Notes: generated by a model from the letters alone, not told the origin. A stretch of 64,000 bases of DNA from Laguncularia racemosa (GCA_037954665.1 JBBMOL010000018.1:7750001-7814000), one strand, 5' to 3'; numbered from the stretch's first letter, positions 1 through 12,800 are shown. Program-made: numbers and translations.

Positions 1-1639
1 AGAAGTATAAAATTAAAAGAAGAAAAATTTTTAAAGTTCGATGGTGATTTTAACGCTGTCATTATTTCTTTTTTTATTATTATTATTATGAGACTTATTT
101 TAATTATATATTATATATATCTATAACACTAAAGTTAGAGAGACCATTGATATCTTATCTCCATTTAACAATATCTATATTTGCACATAATTATATGTCA
201 ATGTATATCTACTAAGTACGGTTTTGGCACCACTTATAATCCATTACCTTAATATGTTAATACCATGATTAGCTCTCTTGTATCATAATAATTCATATTG
301 TATTTTTCAAACACATGTATTGTGGAAGTATAGTCCTACTAGTGTAATTTTTGTGTGGCTTTTTTAAAAGCCGTAAATTAAATTATTCATTATTTATTAA
401 AAAGAAATTTGGGGATTATATTTTTATGTGTACGTTGTGCAATACGAAACCTATCTGTCTATTTATCAAGAGCACGTTAACGGAAATAGGGGATTGTTTC
501 CTATACGGCTATACCGACACCCAGATCCTTTCCTCTGGTAAATTTTAAAATTAATCTGGGAAAACTTGCTTTCACTATTGGGGCATTACGTATAAACAGA
601 TAGTTTATGAGATGGATGTTTGCGGTACTAATTTTTTTTTTTATTTTAAGTACGTTTTAATTGATAGTTGTGATGGTAAATAAATATAATTGATATAAAC
701 ATATTAAAAATAATAAATCACACATCCTTTGTTACAATTTTACTCAGTGGTGGCAAAGGCAAAGGACTTGTTCAGATGCGAGACAGGTCACGAGGAAGGA
801 TGTTGATGCCGTCCGTGGCAAATGTTTAGTGGTTGGTGCTTTTTTCCATCAGTAAAAGCGTCGGAAAATTTCTCACTTTGCACCGCCCACCATGTTTGAC
901 CACCACGGACACATAATCAAATAAATTATTGATTTCCCCAAGACAGATAAAATTGGTACCCTCTAGAAATAGGGGATATGGTTCTCGAATAACATATATG
1001 GACCAGTATCTTTTATTTCATCCAACTTCCAGTCCTTATTCATCTATCTTGTATAAAATCTCCCTTAATGAAGACTAAATTGGATTCCATAAAACCATAT
1101 CTTACGAAATTAATCGAGCATGTCTAATACTGGGTCAAGCTGTTTTCAAATAGTTCTCGAACAGTTTGACTTTGACCAAGGGCATTTGAGTTGAACACAT
1201 CAAATCACAATAGCAAACAACGACTTCCCTTTGTTTTAAGCTTAGCATTCTAAGTTTTTCAATCTTTATCAAAATTTAATAACAACTTTCATATTTTAAA
1301 TACATCACACCTGATAAATCTTTTACATTTATGATTATATATTATAGAAGGATACTAATGAACTCTTTTAAACTTTATACCCTTTTAAATATATTAAATA
1401 CATAAAATTTAAAATATCAATTCTTTTTTTTTCTTTATTTACTTACATTTTACTATTAGCAATTTTTATCATTCTATTTTTATGGTATACATTTCTATTG
1501 TTAAAAAGGTCAATTATTGTCATTCTATATACATCAAAACTTTTCTTTATTAATCTATGCTAATATTGTGATTATCTCTTATCATAATATTTATATTTTA
1601 TTTTTTCAAGCACACATATCGAGAGTTTTGCTATTAATT
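1..1639. other. AT-rich intergenic spacer
   Basis: Homopolymer-rich, very AT-rich sequence. The only open frame, about 65 codons near 351-548, has no recognisable motif. A slightly less AT-rich patch (about 730-960) shows no gene I can name. Confidence 0.6.
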
Positions 1640-2130
1640 AATTTTTTTATTGAAATAAATCTTACCAATTTTTTATAATAAATATTTAAACTTTAAATGA
1701 TACGTTGAATTTTAAAACATATGCGAGATAATCGAATTTTAGATATAACTGTCAATTGTTAACATATTAAGTGAAAAAAAAAATTTTGATCTCTTCATAT
1801 GTATTCGTTTTTCCCCTAATGTTGGTAATCAATATAAGACGTGTTAATTATTATTATTTTTTTAAAAAAGAAAAGTAAAAAAGCTTTTTACTAGACTGCT
1901 CCGAAGGCATCTATTAAATGAATTTCATTAGGTTGTCTCAACTGCCGCCCACCGAAACAGGGACTGGGAATTTGGAGGATATCTTGCACCTCCGGTCTCA
2001 AGTGTCTGAAAGAGAAAGGCCAGCCAAGCAAGGGACATATCATATGCATGCTGTCGAACGATACTGAATTCGCAGCCCATTTTTCAAGAAGATTCCCCTT
2101 CCATTGGTTCTCATGTATGGCGTACATGGG
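1640..2130. repeat. Dispersed spacer repeat, copy 1
   Basis: This stretch matches a second region at about 5325-6235. Shared blocks include the GAAATAAATCTTAC motif at the left, a CTCTTCATATGTATT.GTTTTTCCC block in the middle, and the block TTGTCTCAA..CTG.CGCC followed by CCCCTTCCATTGGT at the right. Copy 1 is compact, whereas copy 2 carries extra segments. A 78-codon minus-strand frame (1891-2127) lies inside but is not kept open in copy 2, so I do not call a gene. It could be a worn transposon or a duplicated promoter segment. Confidence 0.55.
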
Positions 2131-2244
2131 ACATATGCATGCAACAGCATGAGCGAAAAGCTTGCATGATTTTAACGCCCTATTTATGTATATAGATTAG
2201 TAGCATACTATTTATATTCATTAAAGATTTCACTTAAAACTTTT

Positions 2245-4600
2245 ACTATTCGTTTATTTCGCTAAATAAAAAAAATTAGAATAAAATAATTATTACAGTG
2301 AATTAGTATACTGATATTTACTTAGATATAATGGAATTAGAACTATATTATTTACTTGAGGAAATAATGGAAAGAAATAAAGATAGAATAATAAATAGTT
2401 TAACGAAAAAAATCCTTAAATATCAATACATAATATTAAAGCTCGAAATTAGATTATGTTTCCGAAAAATCATAATCCTGTTGATTACGGTGAGGAACTA
2501 CGTAAATATCTCAGAGATTTGTGCTACTATAATTTTCTGCTATTACAAGTGATATTAGAATAAACTTGTTAAAATCAATTTTTTCAAGAATACAAACTAT
2601 CAGTTGGTTGTGCAAAGTATTGTTAAGTACAATAGCATATAAGGTATGTCATACATAAGCCACATCTTCATAAGTCACATACATAAAGTCCCATGTTAAT
2701 AATTATGGAAATGTCATTCCCTTGTCCTATAAATATATATATATCAACAACCAAGAACAACATGCCATTTTCAATTTTCCTCTAAAAGCATTTTGACATA
2801 TGTTGCACGACGTGATGAATCAAGCTTATAGACGGCATCAACATTTTTTGCTTTCGTGAGAGCTTAATTAATGCTTGATACAATTTCCTCTTAAATAGAC
2901 CATCAATTGTGGATAAAAACCTTGTCAATTCAGTTGCATCAACTCTAGGCCGACCCATTGTCAATTGATTGATACATGTTTGTATTGTATTCCTCAATTG
3001 TTGCATCCTAGTCTCGAAGCGATCCATTGTGGCAACGATTCTACGTTAGGCATAGTTGCTATTTGACTTCACCTCTTCTTTAAACTTAACGGGCTGCACT
3101 TTGGTGGATGGAGTCCATATTAACATCATCTTTCGGGGTATGATATCATCTAGGTTTTGAATTGGGGGATCCTCTTTGTCTAACTTCTCAGTGATGTCTT
3201 CAATAGTTTATGCATCCTGAGCTGTTGAACGATCTTTGGCATAAATCATTGATAGCTCATTTAGGTGTGGAAAACTTCTTGTCATGAAGGAACTATCGTC
3301 TTTATGACTCTATAAGATTGATACAATGAAACTATAACATCAGTCTACTAAAAACGATAATAAAAGAAATATATAAAACACACACTAAAATATAAGCCTC
3401 CCACACCGGCTTCTTCGCTACTATCATCTTCCTTGCATCATCCCATCTGAACTTGCTCGTGCCCTTCCTATATATCATGTCATACATTATGCTCTAATCT
3501 TTTTTCACTGTTTGAATGCACGACTCAATATGGGGTTCTGCCTTCAATGTACATTCGGTATCATTTGCATGAGCATTTGCTCCAACTCATTTAGATAACC
3601 ACTCTTGAAACCGATGTCAGCATTGTGTGTCCCTCTATGGTGCAACTCAACTATGCATGCCATTAATGCATCATCCTCGACATTGTCCACTTCCACTTAC
3701 TTTGCTTCATTTGCTTGGGATCAACATCTGAACATTACATCTCCTCTATGTCTAATGACAAAAATAAATAGCACCTTTAAGCATGGAAACAAACATGCGT
3801 GGAATGCAATGTTAGAAAAGATCACATCAAAGCAATGAAGATTTAATATAACATGAAAGATTAAGGAGTACACCACCAATAACCACCAATGGATCCACGA
3901 ACAAATTAGACGCAACTCTGCAACCAACAGCAAGGACAAAGGCCAGCAACAGTTAAGATCAGCAATGGCGAGGGCAAGAGACAATTGAGATTAGCAACAA
4001 CGTGGGCAAATCTACGACGACAGGGATTAACGGAAGCAACTATAAATGATCTAAGAGCAAATCAGACGCCACTCGACAATTAACGACGATCGACTTCAGC
4101 GACAACCGAGAATGCGTGACGATAGAGGCAAATCCACAATGGCATGGATCGACAAAAGCAGTTACGACGGATCCACGAGCAGGTCAAACGCCGCTTTACA
4201 ACTAACAACGATGTTAGAGGCAAGCGATGATCGACTTTAATGACGATGGAGGCAAGGGATGATCGAGAATGCATGACAACGGGGACAAGTCGACACTTCC
4301 ATTGATGTTTCCACTAGCAATGGCTGATTGACATTTCCACCGGCAATCGACAGCAACTAGCGACGGGATCTCCATGGTAGATCTGGCGAAACCCTCCTCC
4401 ACTACTTCTTCGGTGTGATGTGTTTAGGGAAAAAAAAAATAAACTAAATTGCTATTACGGGTGTTTGGGTAGGAATGGTGATTCCCTGATTTTATATAAT
4501 TGCAATTCTGTGCGAATTCCTATTTCGTGAAGTAAACAACGTAATAACTATTTTATATATAATAAATCTATAATAGAATAACTATTATATTCAAGTAAAT
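2245..4600 (-). mobile_element. Non-autonomous PIF/Harbinger-type DNA transposon remnant
   Basis: The left part (2245-3870) runs parallel to the larger element at 16165-17830: the same terminal-region sequence (TTTATTTCGCTAAATAAA against TTTACTTCACTAAATAAA), the same spacer, and the same decayed Myb/SANT-like gene on the minus strand. After about 3870 the similarity stops. The transposase gene and the MAP65 segment of the larger element are absent, and about 550 bp of GC-richer sequence with repeated GATCGAC/ACGAC units follows. The right end (about 4500-4600) again matches the right end of the larger element (CGTGAAGTAAAC.ACGTAATA). This is a deletion derivative; its exact ends and target duplication are not resolved. 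Confidence 0.7.
2782..3760 (-). pseudogene. Harbinger Myb/SANT-like accessory protein, decayed copy
   Basis: PIF/Harbinger elements of plants usually carry two genes: a transposase and a Myb/SANT-like DNA-binding partner that helps the transposase reach DNA. The open piece at 2782-3027 aligns with the C-terminal part of the copy at 16699-17217: MD.FET.MQQLR, IQTC, ELT.FLSTI.GL, LYQALIKL. Further upstream pieces of the gene are visible to about 3760 only as nucleotide similarity, broken by stops and frameshifts. No full frame remains, so no working protein is expected. Confidence 0.7.
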
Positions 4601-5324
4601 GAGACATTAAATTTCATGTGAGTATTTTAAGCACCTTTCCCTCAAATCTCTCATTTTATTATTAGAGAAATTATTAACATTTTCCAAAATTTATTTATTT
4701 ACATCTTAAAATTATTTTTTATCTAGAAAAATTAAAAACAAAATTAACATAACTTTTTGGTTATTAGTTTTATATTTGATACCAAGAATAAAAATCTACT
4801 TTTTAAGGTGTTTAAGAGATGAAGAGATGTCCTTAAACTTTATGATCCAAAAAATTACTTTTATGTTTAATATTTTCTGCCGAGTGTGACAACATTTCAT
4901 TTATTTACCCAAATCAACGTGGAAATGGATAACTTTTTCCACTATTTCAATTTGAAATGTGCTCAACCAAATGTAAATAACAACAACGACACTTTTTTAT
5001 ATTTTAGCTGTGCAACGGCAATTTTTATTTTTTTTTTGCTTTTCCTCGTATATAAATAAAAGAACATGTACACTTTATTTCAATCCAAAATTTTACTTCA
5101 ATTTATCTTATTCTGCATTTTTATTTAATTTCTTGATAATAAATTTATTAATTATTTACAATAAAATTAGCTCAAAAAAATTAAAAATATTGGTTAGAAG
5201 TAATTTTCACAAAATCCATAAAAAGATAGAAAAAAAAATAACAAAGTATTATTGTAACGCCTAAGAACTCTTCTTAAGAATTTCTTGAGGAGGAGAGATT
5301 TGATGTAACATCTAAAAACCATAA
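4601..5324. other. AT-rich spacer
   Basis: Low-complexity A/T-rich sequence. An 84-codon frame at 5010-5264 is built almost only of Phe, Leu, Ile, Asn and Lys, as random AT-rich DNA gives. No gene seen. Confidence 0.55.
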
Positions 5325-6260
5325 TTGAATTATTTCATTGAAATAAATCTTACAAAATTTGATAATAAATTTGGAAAGTTTAAATGATTTCTTGAAACAT
5401 ATAAGAGGTAATCGAATGTTGGATACGATTGTCAATTGTGTTAACATTAGTTTAGTTTACCAAAATGGAATAAGGCTAAAATGAATGGTATTATTTTATT
5501 TAATGATAAAGGTATTTTTGGAATAAAAGTTACATGTTGTGATGAATGGTTATTCCTCTAATAAAGGGAAGAAATCATAATTCTTTATCCTTATGGTATA
5601 ACTTTTTGTAAAAAAAAGAAAAAGGTAATTTTGAGTAATAAAAAAATGATAATTCTGTTTTAGTGGATCAAATATATTATAAGCGAAAAGATTTTTCATC
5701 TCTTCATATGTATTTGTTTTTCCCTTGATGTCAGTACTCAACATCAAAAAATTATTTTCTATAAAAGTCATGTTAATTTAAAAAAAAAAGTAAAAGAAAA
5801 AATCCTTTTTTACCAAATTATTCCATGTGTCACAATATTATCAGCTCCTGAAATGGTAGCTAACAGAGTTAATACAGGTACTATATAAATCATAATTAAG
5901 ATTTTTAAAATTTAGATAATTAATCATATATCTATGCAAAGTTCAAGTAACGTTTGTAAAATTAACCCCATTTAATTTCATTGGGTTGTCTCAAGTCTCA
6001 ACTGTCGCCTAGAGTGATAGGGACCGGAAATTCGAGGATATCTTAAATTACTAGCCTAGTGTCTAAAATGGAAAGGCCTGTCAAGCAAAGGGACAATGCA
6101 TGCTGTCGAACAATAAATCTATTTGTAGCGAGAAACCCAACGTGTAAAATATTGAAGGCAATTTGATTTATGGTAAACGAGCCCATTTTTCAAGGAGAAT
6201 CCCCTTCCATTGGTACTAATGTATGGACCAAGGCGCATATGGATGTTGTAGACCAGCGAG
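5325..6260. repeat. Dispersed spacer repeat, copy 2
   Basis: Diverged copy of 1640-2130 in the same orientation, lengthened by extra segments at roughly 5465-5690, 5820-5960 and 6120-6180. The last of these holds a sentence-like block (GAGAA.CCCAACGTGTAAAAT) that recurs at 6540-6660. No coding frame is conserved between copies. Confidence 0.55.
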
Positions 6261-6539
6261 AAGCCTTAATTATACTAATATATTATATAAATGGTAAATG
6301 AGTAATTTTTTTTTATTGGTATTAATATATTGTGTATATAAATATATGTATGTTCTTGATTAGTGAGAAGTTTTAATTATAATTACGTGAATGGATTAAT
6401 AATATATAAATACTAATAAAATTAGTAATTATTTTATAAAATATATATTCTTTTTATTATGTATTTAAATATTATTAATATTTATGTGCCACTTATACAA
6501 ATACCTAGTGTGTTAACACTATTAATTTTTTTTATTCTT

Positions 6540-6660
6540 GGAGCTATCTATCTATTTATAGTGAGAAGCCCAACGTGTAAAATATTAAAAACAATTTATT
6601 ACAAATGAGTGCCGTAGCCTATTTTTCAAGAAGAATCCCCTTCCATTGGTACTAAAAGTA
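6540..6660. repeat. Dispersed spacer repeat, partial copy 3
   Basis: Carries the blocks CCCAACGTGTAAAATATT and TTTTTCAAG.AGAATCCCC followed by TTCCATTGGTACTAA, in the same order and spacing as at 6145-6215 in copy 2. The shorter C/T-rich block alone also occurs at 2085-2108 in copy 1. The conserved block outlives its surroundings. Confidence 0.6.
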
Positions 6661-7860
6661 TTAAAAACAATCAATCTATTCGTATTGGATAGTGATGATA
6701 AGTAGTTTTAAAATAATTATTATTCAAGTTTTATAAAAATCATCACATATAAAAAATTATAAATATTTCAACATTACACATTCATAGAGTTTGTTAATAC
6801 TATCAAGAACCTTGTGTCAAAATGGAATCAGTGTCAATTAATTTAACTTTGGATGAGTGATTTGCATTACAAATGAGTTCTAGCCTCTCATCAGGTACAT
6901 CAGAACATGGGCATAGATACAGTCACGGGATGATATAGAATTGTGAACCGTCAAGACGATTCCTCAGGCGGGTCAATTCCTCGAACTCATAGGAATCAAC
7001 GATTTCACCCGTACTCCTAGGAATTAACAAGAGAAGTGATAATTAAAGAAAAAATAAAATAGTATTAAAAATTTGAATATTTCCATGTGAAATATAAAAA
7101 GTTAACTCCCTTTTATAATATTATTATTATTAATAATAACAAATGAAATAAATAAATTAAGAGAATATGTATTTATATTTTCTTGCCTTCCTCTCTAATT
7201 TAAAAAAAGAATAAAAATAGATAAGACTCAGGAAAATAATTTTTTTCCTCATTCATTTCCCATCTAATTCCTTCCTCTTTCCAAGCAGTAAAATTGGATA
7301 TTTTCTTTTCCATTTCCTTCACTCTTCCCAAATCGCAAACACAGAGTTAGCGTTCCCACTAGAGTAAATAGAGGCCCCCTCTTGTCCGGTAAATCTCTGG
7401 TTTTGTCTGCGAAGTGGTACTGGTACACTCAGGCTCCTGATTGGCGTTCATGCAAATCATTAGATTTCCAGTGCGAAGAGACAACACAAAGTGATGTTTA
7501 CAGTAAATTTTCAAAAAGAAATTTAGTGCTCAGAGAGTCTCCTTCGATTTGCTAGTCGGTGATAATGTTTTGGGATGGGAGAATTTTGTTCTTTGATAAC
7601 GGTAATAACTCTTTGGATAATTGAATCAAACAGGGCTTTATCTAAAATCCAATTCATAAAGCATGCCACACAGTCAGTGAAATCATCCGACCATACCTTA
7701 AATGATTTTAATGTACTATATATGGATTGTTTACCCGGAGCATAAAATCGTATAATCATTTTTTAAAAAACACTTCCGGCTATTATCATTCCGCGTTCGT
7801 GGTGGTAATGGATATCTTTTCAAAAAAACAAAAGTTTAATCCAACGGACGAAGATTGAAT
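6661..7860. other. Spacer upstream of SDIR1
   Basis: AT-rich with GC-richer patches at about 6890-7020 and 7340-7500. The patch near 6960-7020 has paired AGGAATC/AATTCCT units. A 78-codon minus-strand frame (7523-7759) shows no motif I recognise and no partner exon. I see no gene here. Confidence 0.5.
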
Positions 7861-7868
7861 CGTACTAT

Positions 7869-7928
7869 GACGTGGACCCAGCTCTGTCCTGACAACATCT
7901 TCGGTCAGGACAAATAAATACACGTGGC
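7869..7928 (+). promoter_or_regulatory. G-box / ABRE-like pair in the SDIR1 promoter
   Basis: GACGTGG lies at 7869-7875 and CACGTGGC, an ABRE/G-box core, at 7921-7928, about 50 bp apart. Two ACGT-core sites close together are the usual arrangement of abscisic-acid-responsive promoters bound by bZIP factors. The position, just before the presumed leader of SDIR1 and about 1.9 kb before its start codon, fits the known role of the SDIR1 family in ABA and drought signalling. That the sites work here is inference. Confidence 0.5.
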
Positions 7929-7959
7929 ACACTCTAGAGACATCTGGAATCACGCTAAA

Positions 7960-9865
7960 ATAAAATCGAAATTTTATTCGCTACTTTCAAATAAAAAAAA
8001 TCGGTAGATCTGGCTCTCGTCTTCCTCCACACATCGGCACCTTCGATTCCTTTAACAACATAATCATTCTGGTTTTCTCGGGTTCGTGTTATCGCACCGC
8101 GTCAGGAATTGCCAACATCATTAGCCATTGCCGTATAACGCATGATCTGTTCTATCTGTCACTGAATATGCGTGATTCATGCCACATTGCTTGAATTCTG
8201 TTTTTGTTTGTTCTTTTTTCTCAGGTCGGTGGTTAAAGTTTTCTCCTTTTTCTTGCCAATTCGTTAAAATATTGGTGGGTGTTTACTGATTTGATACTCG
8301 TTTAGCGTTTCATACGCCGTTTCCGTACTTGGATTTCCTATCGAATGCCATTTGAATGATCGTTCTCTTTCTCTTTCTTTCCGGTTACTTTTTGTTCAAT
8401 TTTTCATTGATTTTTAATGCATAATGTTTTGATAAATGGAAAATGTTAATGGTTGACCTGGACCTGGGCGCATTCGTTAACGGCTAAAAGAGAAGTTATG
8501 CCTTTTTGTAGTGGGAAAAGTTTCTGTTTTGGCCTTTTAATGATCCCCTTGGTGAATATATCATGCTTGCTCAATGCTGTTACAGTGCCTGGAATGTTGT
8601 TTAATTTGTGTTATGAGTTAATTTAGTGGAAATTCCACGGTTCCCTTTGAGTAAAGATCTCAGTCATACAAATCTCATTCATAAGAAAATTTATCTCTAA
8701 TTTGACACAAATGTGGCAGCATGACACATACTTCACATAGGTATGCATACTTTGTGATACATTATTGCCAAGTTCATGAAAAGTTTTGTGTTTTTTTCAT
8801 TTTCGTTCTAGATATAGTAATGAGAACTATTCTTAATGTGTTGCAATATGTTGCTACAGACATGTACATAGACGATGTTACAAAAGGGAAAGTTTCTTAC
8901 CCAAAGAAAAAAAAAGGGAAAGTTTCTGTCGTTTGGTCGAATGGAACCACAGAAGCTCTCCTGTTAATTCATATATCCTAAGTGGTGTTGGAAGACATGT
9001 AGTCTTTTGGAGAAGGTTTTGGAACTGTTTTTGTTAATGCTTAAATGCAGGAAATATATGTTTGGGGTTTTGCACTAGAATTTCTAGTTCTGTAACTTGT
9101 ATCATTTTAAGTCAAAGTTTAAGTCATTTGAATCATATCTTTTTCCTATTTATGTTAATAAAGGGGCAGGGCTGTAAGTGGAGTGGCTACAATGGTAACT
9201 CAACGGTATACATGAAAAATTAATCATCATTTATGCTAATTATACTACTCTTTATCTGAGTTGCATCAAGAAAGAACCTATTTACAATGTGAGGGAGAAA
9301 ACTTGCAATAAGAAAAGATTTTCTGGTTGGTAGAATTTTCCAGTTATTACCTAAATATTTTCTATCTTATGATCACTAACTGTGGGAAAAATTAATGTGG
9401 TTCAAATCTGTTTGGAGAATTTCTATCTTTTAAGAAAATTCAGGCGAAAGATATCTCCAAACACATTTAAGAAGTGAATATTTTTCCTTGGATTCCATTT
9501 CTTTGAATAGCTTGGAATCACTTCCAAGCTGGCAGTGTTGATTAGATTTTATAGGTCAACCTCACCTTTATCTTTTCCCTATGTCCTTCCTTGTGTTTTG
9601 TTAGAAATGTTTTTATTGATTGATGTATGCAACAGAATCAGTTCAATGTTCACTGTGTCTTGAATATTTAGATATGTGTTTACTTTTCTCCTGATATTTT
9701 ACTCTTCTTTTTTTTTTTTTTTTGGTAACAGTAGATTTGAAGGAGTTGTCTGATTGTATAGGAAATGAAGATTGAAGGACACATTTAGAGGACCGCTCTT
9801 ACTTTGTGTTTTGTAAGCGCTAAACCTTTAATAAGACAGGGGGTCTTTGAACTGCTTCTGTAACC
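7960..9865 (+). other. SDIR1 leader region with 5'UTR intron and a short uORF
   Basis: A pyrimidine-rich segment with TCTTCCTCC (about 8000-8060) looks like the start of a plant transcript. A strong acceptor, a long T run followed by GGTAACAG, ends at 9731, so the exon holding the start codon begins near 9732 and most of 8230-9731 is probably an intron. The donor is not certain; an alternative acceptor TTTTTTCTCAG ends at about 8225. Within the last leader exon a short upstream frame (MKIEGHI then stop) runs 9765-9788, 77 bases before the main start. Confidence 0.5.
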
Positions 9866-12800
9866 ATGAGTTTTGTCTTTCGAGGAAGTAGAGGAGACAT
9901 AGAAAGTGGATTTCCGGGTTTTATCCATGAACCACCTGCTATGGTATGTGAATTGATATGATATGCTCGACATTGAGTTCTGTTTTTGTGCAGTAATCAC
10001 AGTAAAATTAGTTTGTGCCATCCATGTCAAGTAATTTATCTTATGTGGTTTTTTCTTTCAGCGCATGCAGACACACCATCCTGTTAATTCGAATTCCTTG
10101 GCTTTTCTAGTCACAGTAAAATTAGTTTGTGCCATCCATGTCAAGTAATTTATCTTATGTGGTTTTTTCTTTCAGCGTATGCAGACACACCGTCCTGTTA
10201 ATTCGAATTCCTTGGCTTTTCTAGTCACAGGTAATGTTTCTGCTTCCATGACTGTTTCTTTAACATTTTCTTCTTAGATGTGTCTATATAACCCATACTA
10301 CTTTCTTTTTCAGCAGTCCTTTTGCTGTTCATGGTCTTGAACTCTCATCAGATGTCATCGAATTTTCTGGTACTTCATCTTCTGCAATTACACTTGCTGA
10401 TCCGTCAAACATTGTGTATTATAATATTTATTGGAAGATGTTCTTTATATACAGCTCTGGCTTGTAGTAGGCGTATTTATGATGGCAACAAGCCTTAGGA
10501 TGTATGCTACTTGCCAACAACTGCAAGCTCAGGCTCGAGCTCATGCTGCTGCTGCCAGTGGATTGCTTGGTCATACAGAGCTGCGTGTGCATATGCCACC
10601 ATCAATAGCATTTGCAACTAGAGGACGGTTGCAAGGACTGAGACTTCAGCTGGCACTACTTGACCGTGACTTTGATGATTTAGGTTTGTAGCCTTTCTGA
10701 ACAAATATACTGATAAAGGATCTGCTTCTTGTGTATAAAGAGTCACTGGTTGTTCTTACTGTATCTTCTCAAGGTTGTTTCTTTTGAAGTCTGATTGTTT
10801 CACCATGACCATCTATCTCGATGCATCTCTTTTATATAATGATGGTAAACCAGTGCGACTCTTGATTAGTATTGTCTATATGGGTAAACACTATTGGTAA
10901 AACTGGCTAGAGATCCAAAGGTCTTTGCTAGTTGAGTTGTAGCTACATGCCATTCACATTTTACTCTCGATTATCAAAGTAGTCTTACATTGAATTACAG
11001 TAACTTATCTATGTACCTGTATATCCAATTGGTTTTTGTGTGCTATAAGTGGGATCATGAGTATTGACAGAGAAATTCCATCTTATAAGAATTGGCAAGG
11101 TTCAGGTTTCTTGGACTCGAGGGTGCCATTGTCCATTGAGAAGTTATATAATTTATTATCTAGTCTAGGCTTTTACTTCTTCTCATACTTATTTTATAAT
11201 TTTTTTTTAACTGAAATAAGCTTTGTCATTGCTATCTTAGTGATGGTTTAGGTAGAAAATTGCTTATATAATTGATCTCTGATGCAGATTATGATGCTCT
11301 GAGAGCATTGGACTCAGATAATACATATACTACTCCTTCAATGACTGAGGAGGAGATAAATGCTCTGCCTGTTCACAAATACAAGACATCTGGACCCCAA
11401 GGGTAAGCTTGAAGGCAATTGACTGATTAAGTAATTATTTTTCTTATTATTTAACTCTCCTAATTCTTTGCTGCTTACTGAAAGAAATATTCTCAGCATG
11501 GAGGCATAATATTATTAGCAGTATTACTCTCTCTCAACTTGGGATACTTTTAATACATGAATGCAGTAATACATCTCAATACTTATTCTCATCCTTGATT
11601 CCCCCTAGATTCTCTGGAAAAAAGAAATTGCAAATTGGATTATAAGAAACATAATTTCTGTATAATTTACAAAATGAAGTTTTAACATGTCTGTGTACTT
11701 GTGCTCATCGTATTTTCTGAGCTAGACCTGGTGTCTAAAAATTGTCATAACTTTATAAAGCCTGTTGAGGTGTTGAAGTTTGTGTGAAGGAGATTGGGGA
11801 TATCTCTGTAGCCACTCAGATCTACTAGGATTAAATACCAGCATTGTCTTTTGTTATGTTATCTTCTTTTGTAGATCTCATTTGTGTTTTTTTTCCTCCT
11901 CCTCCCCTCCCCTTCCCCGATGTTGAAAAGAATTTTTGGCTTTGTGATTATTTCTCCCTGTGGAGCCCATAGCCAGTAATATCTGTATTGGTTTTACAAT
12001 GGTATTTAGGCTCTAATCTCAATAAGAGTTTTTGGGCTAGAAGAGTCAAATTGAATATAACCAGATATTATACCCAACCACATTATTGGGTTTGGTGCTC
12101 TTGCTTGCCAATGACACATGACATGTTCAATGCTTTTTTCCCGTTGGTTTTAATTGTTTTCTTTGTAGTACAAAAATAATTTGATGATCTTAATCTCTAA
12201 GGTGGTTTGCATTGGGAATAGTGTGCAACCTTTGAAATTTGATTCCTTGGTGGTTATGGATAAATATGGTGCAAACCTTAGAACTTCAACTATCATGTCT
12301 CAGGGCTCTGAGATAATGAGGTGAATTAGGTTCTTTCTGGTCCTTCTGTTAGTGAGGTTCTAATATTTGAGAACCAACTTTTAGCATTTAGGAAAATTTC
12401 ACTTTTCTCCTGTTATATTGTTGTTTTCTTCCAAGATACCACTGCATAATTGTGAATTGCCGAATGCCATGCAGTTTCCATCAGATCATTGATTCCAATC
12501 TCTTTGACAGGGGTGGCTCTACACCAGAAGCGGCAGCATCTTCTTCACGCTCTGATGAGGTACTATCTTTACATTGAACTTCTTTCAACTTTTTCTTATT
12601 TATTTATTTATTTTTTGCCAGAAGTATCATTGACAGTAGTATAGCTAACTTCTTCATGTGCTGGTAGTTTCTTTGCTTGATATGGTGCTGATACACACTG
12701 ATGCTTCCTGCTGGAGGATTGGATGATTCCCATTTCTAGAAAACCATAACCTTTTTTTTTGTTGGTGGATGAAATAACTTGGACAAATTTTTGTATACTA

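Noticed and set aside
351..548. 65-codon plus-strand frame
   Set aside because: No motif, no partner exon and composition typical of chance frames in AT-rich DNA.
1891..2127. 78-codon minus-strand frame inside the spacer repeat
   Set aside because: The frame is not preserved in the second copy of the repeat at 5980-6235.
7523..7759. 78-codon minus-strand frame upstream of SDIR1
   Set aside because: Looks more protein-like than most, but I recognise no family and see no splice or promoter context.
8721..8981. 86-codon frame
   Set aside because: Lies in the probable 5'UTR intron of SDIR1 and has no motif.
11036..11251. 71-codon frame
   Set aside because: Falls in the intron between SDIR1 exons 4 and 5.
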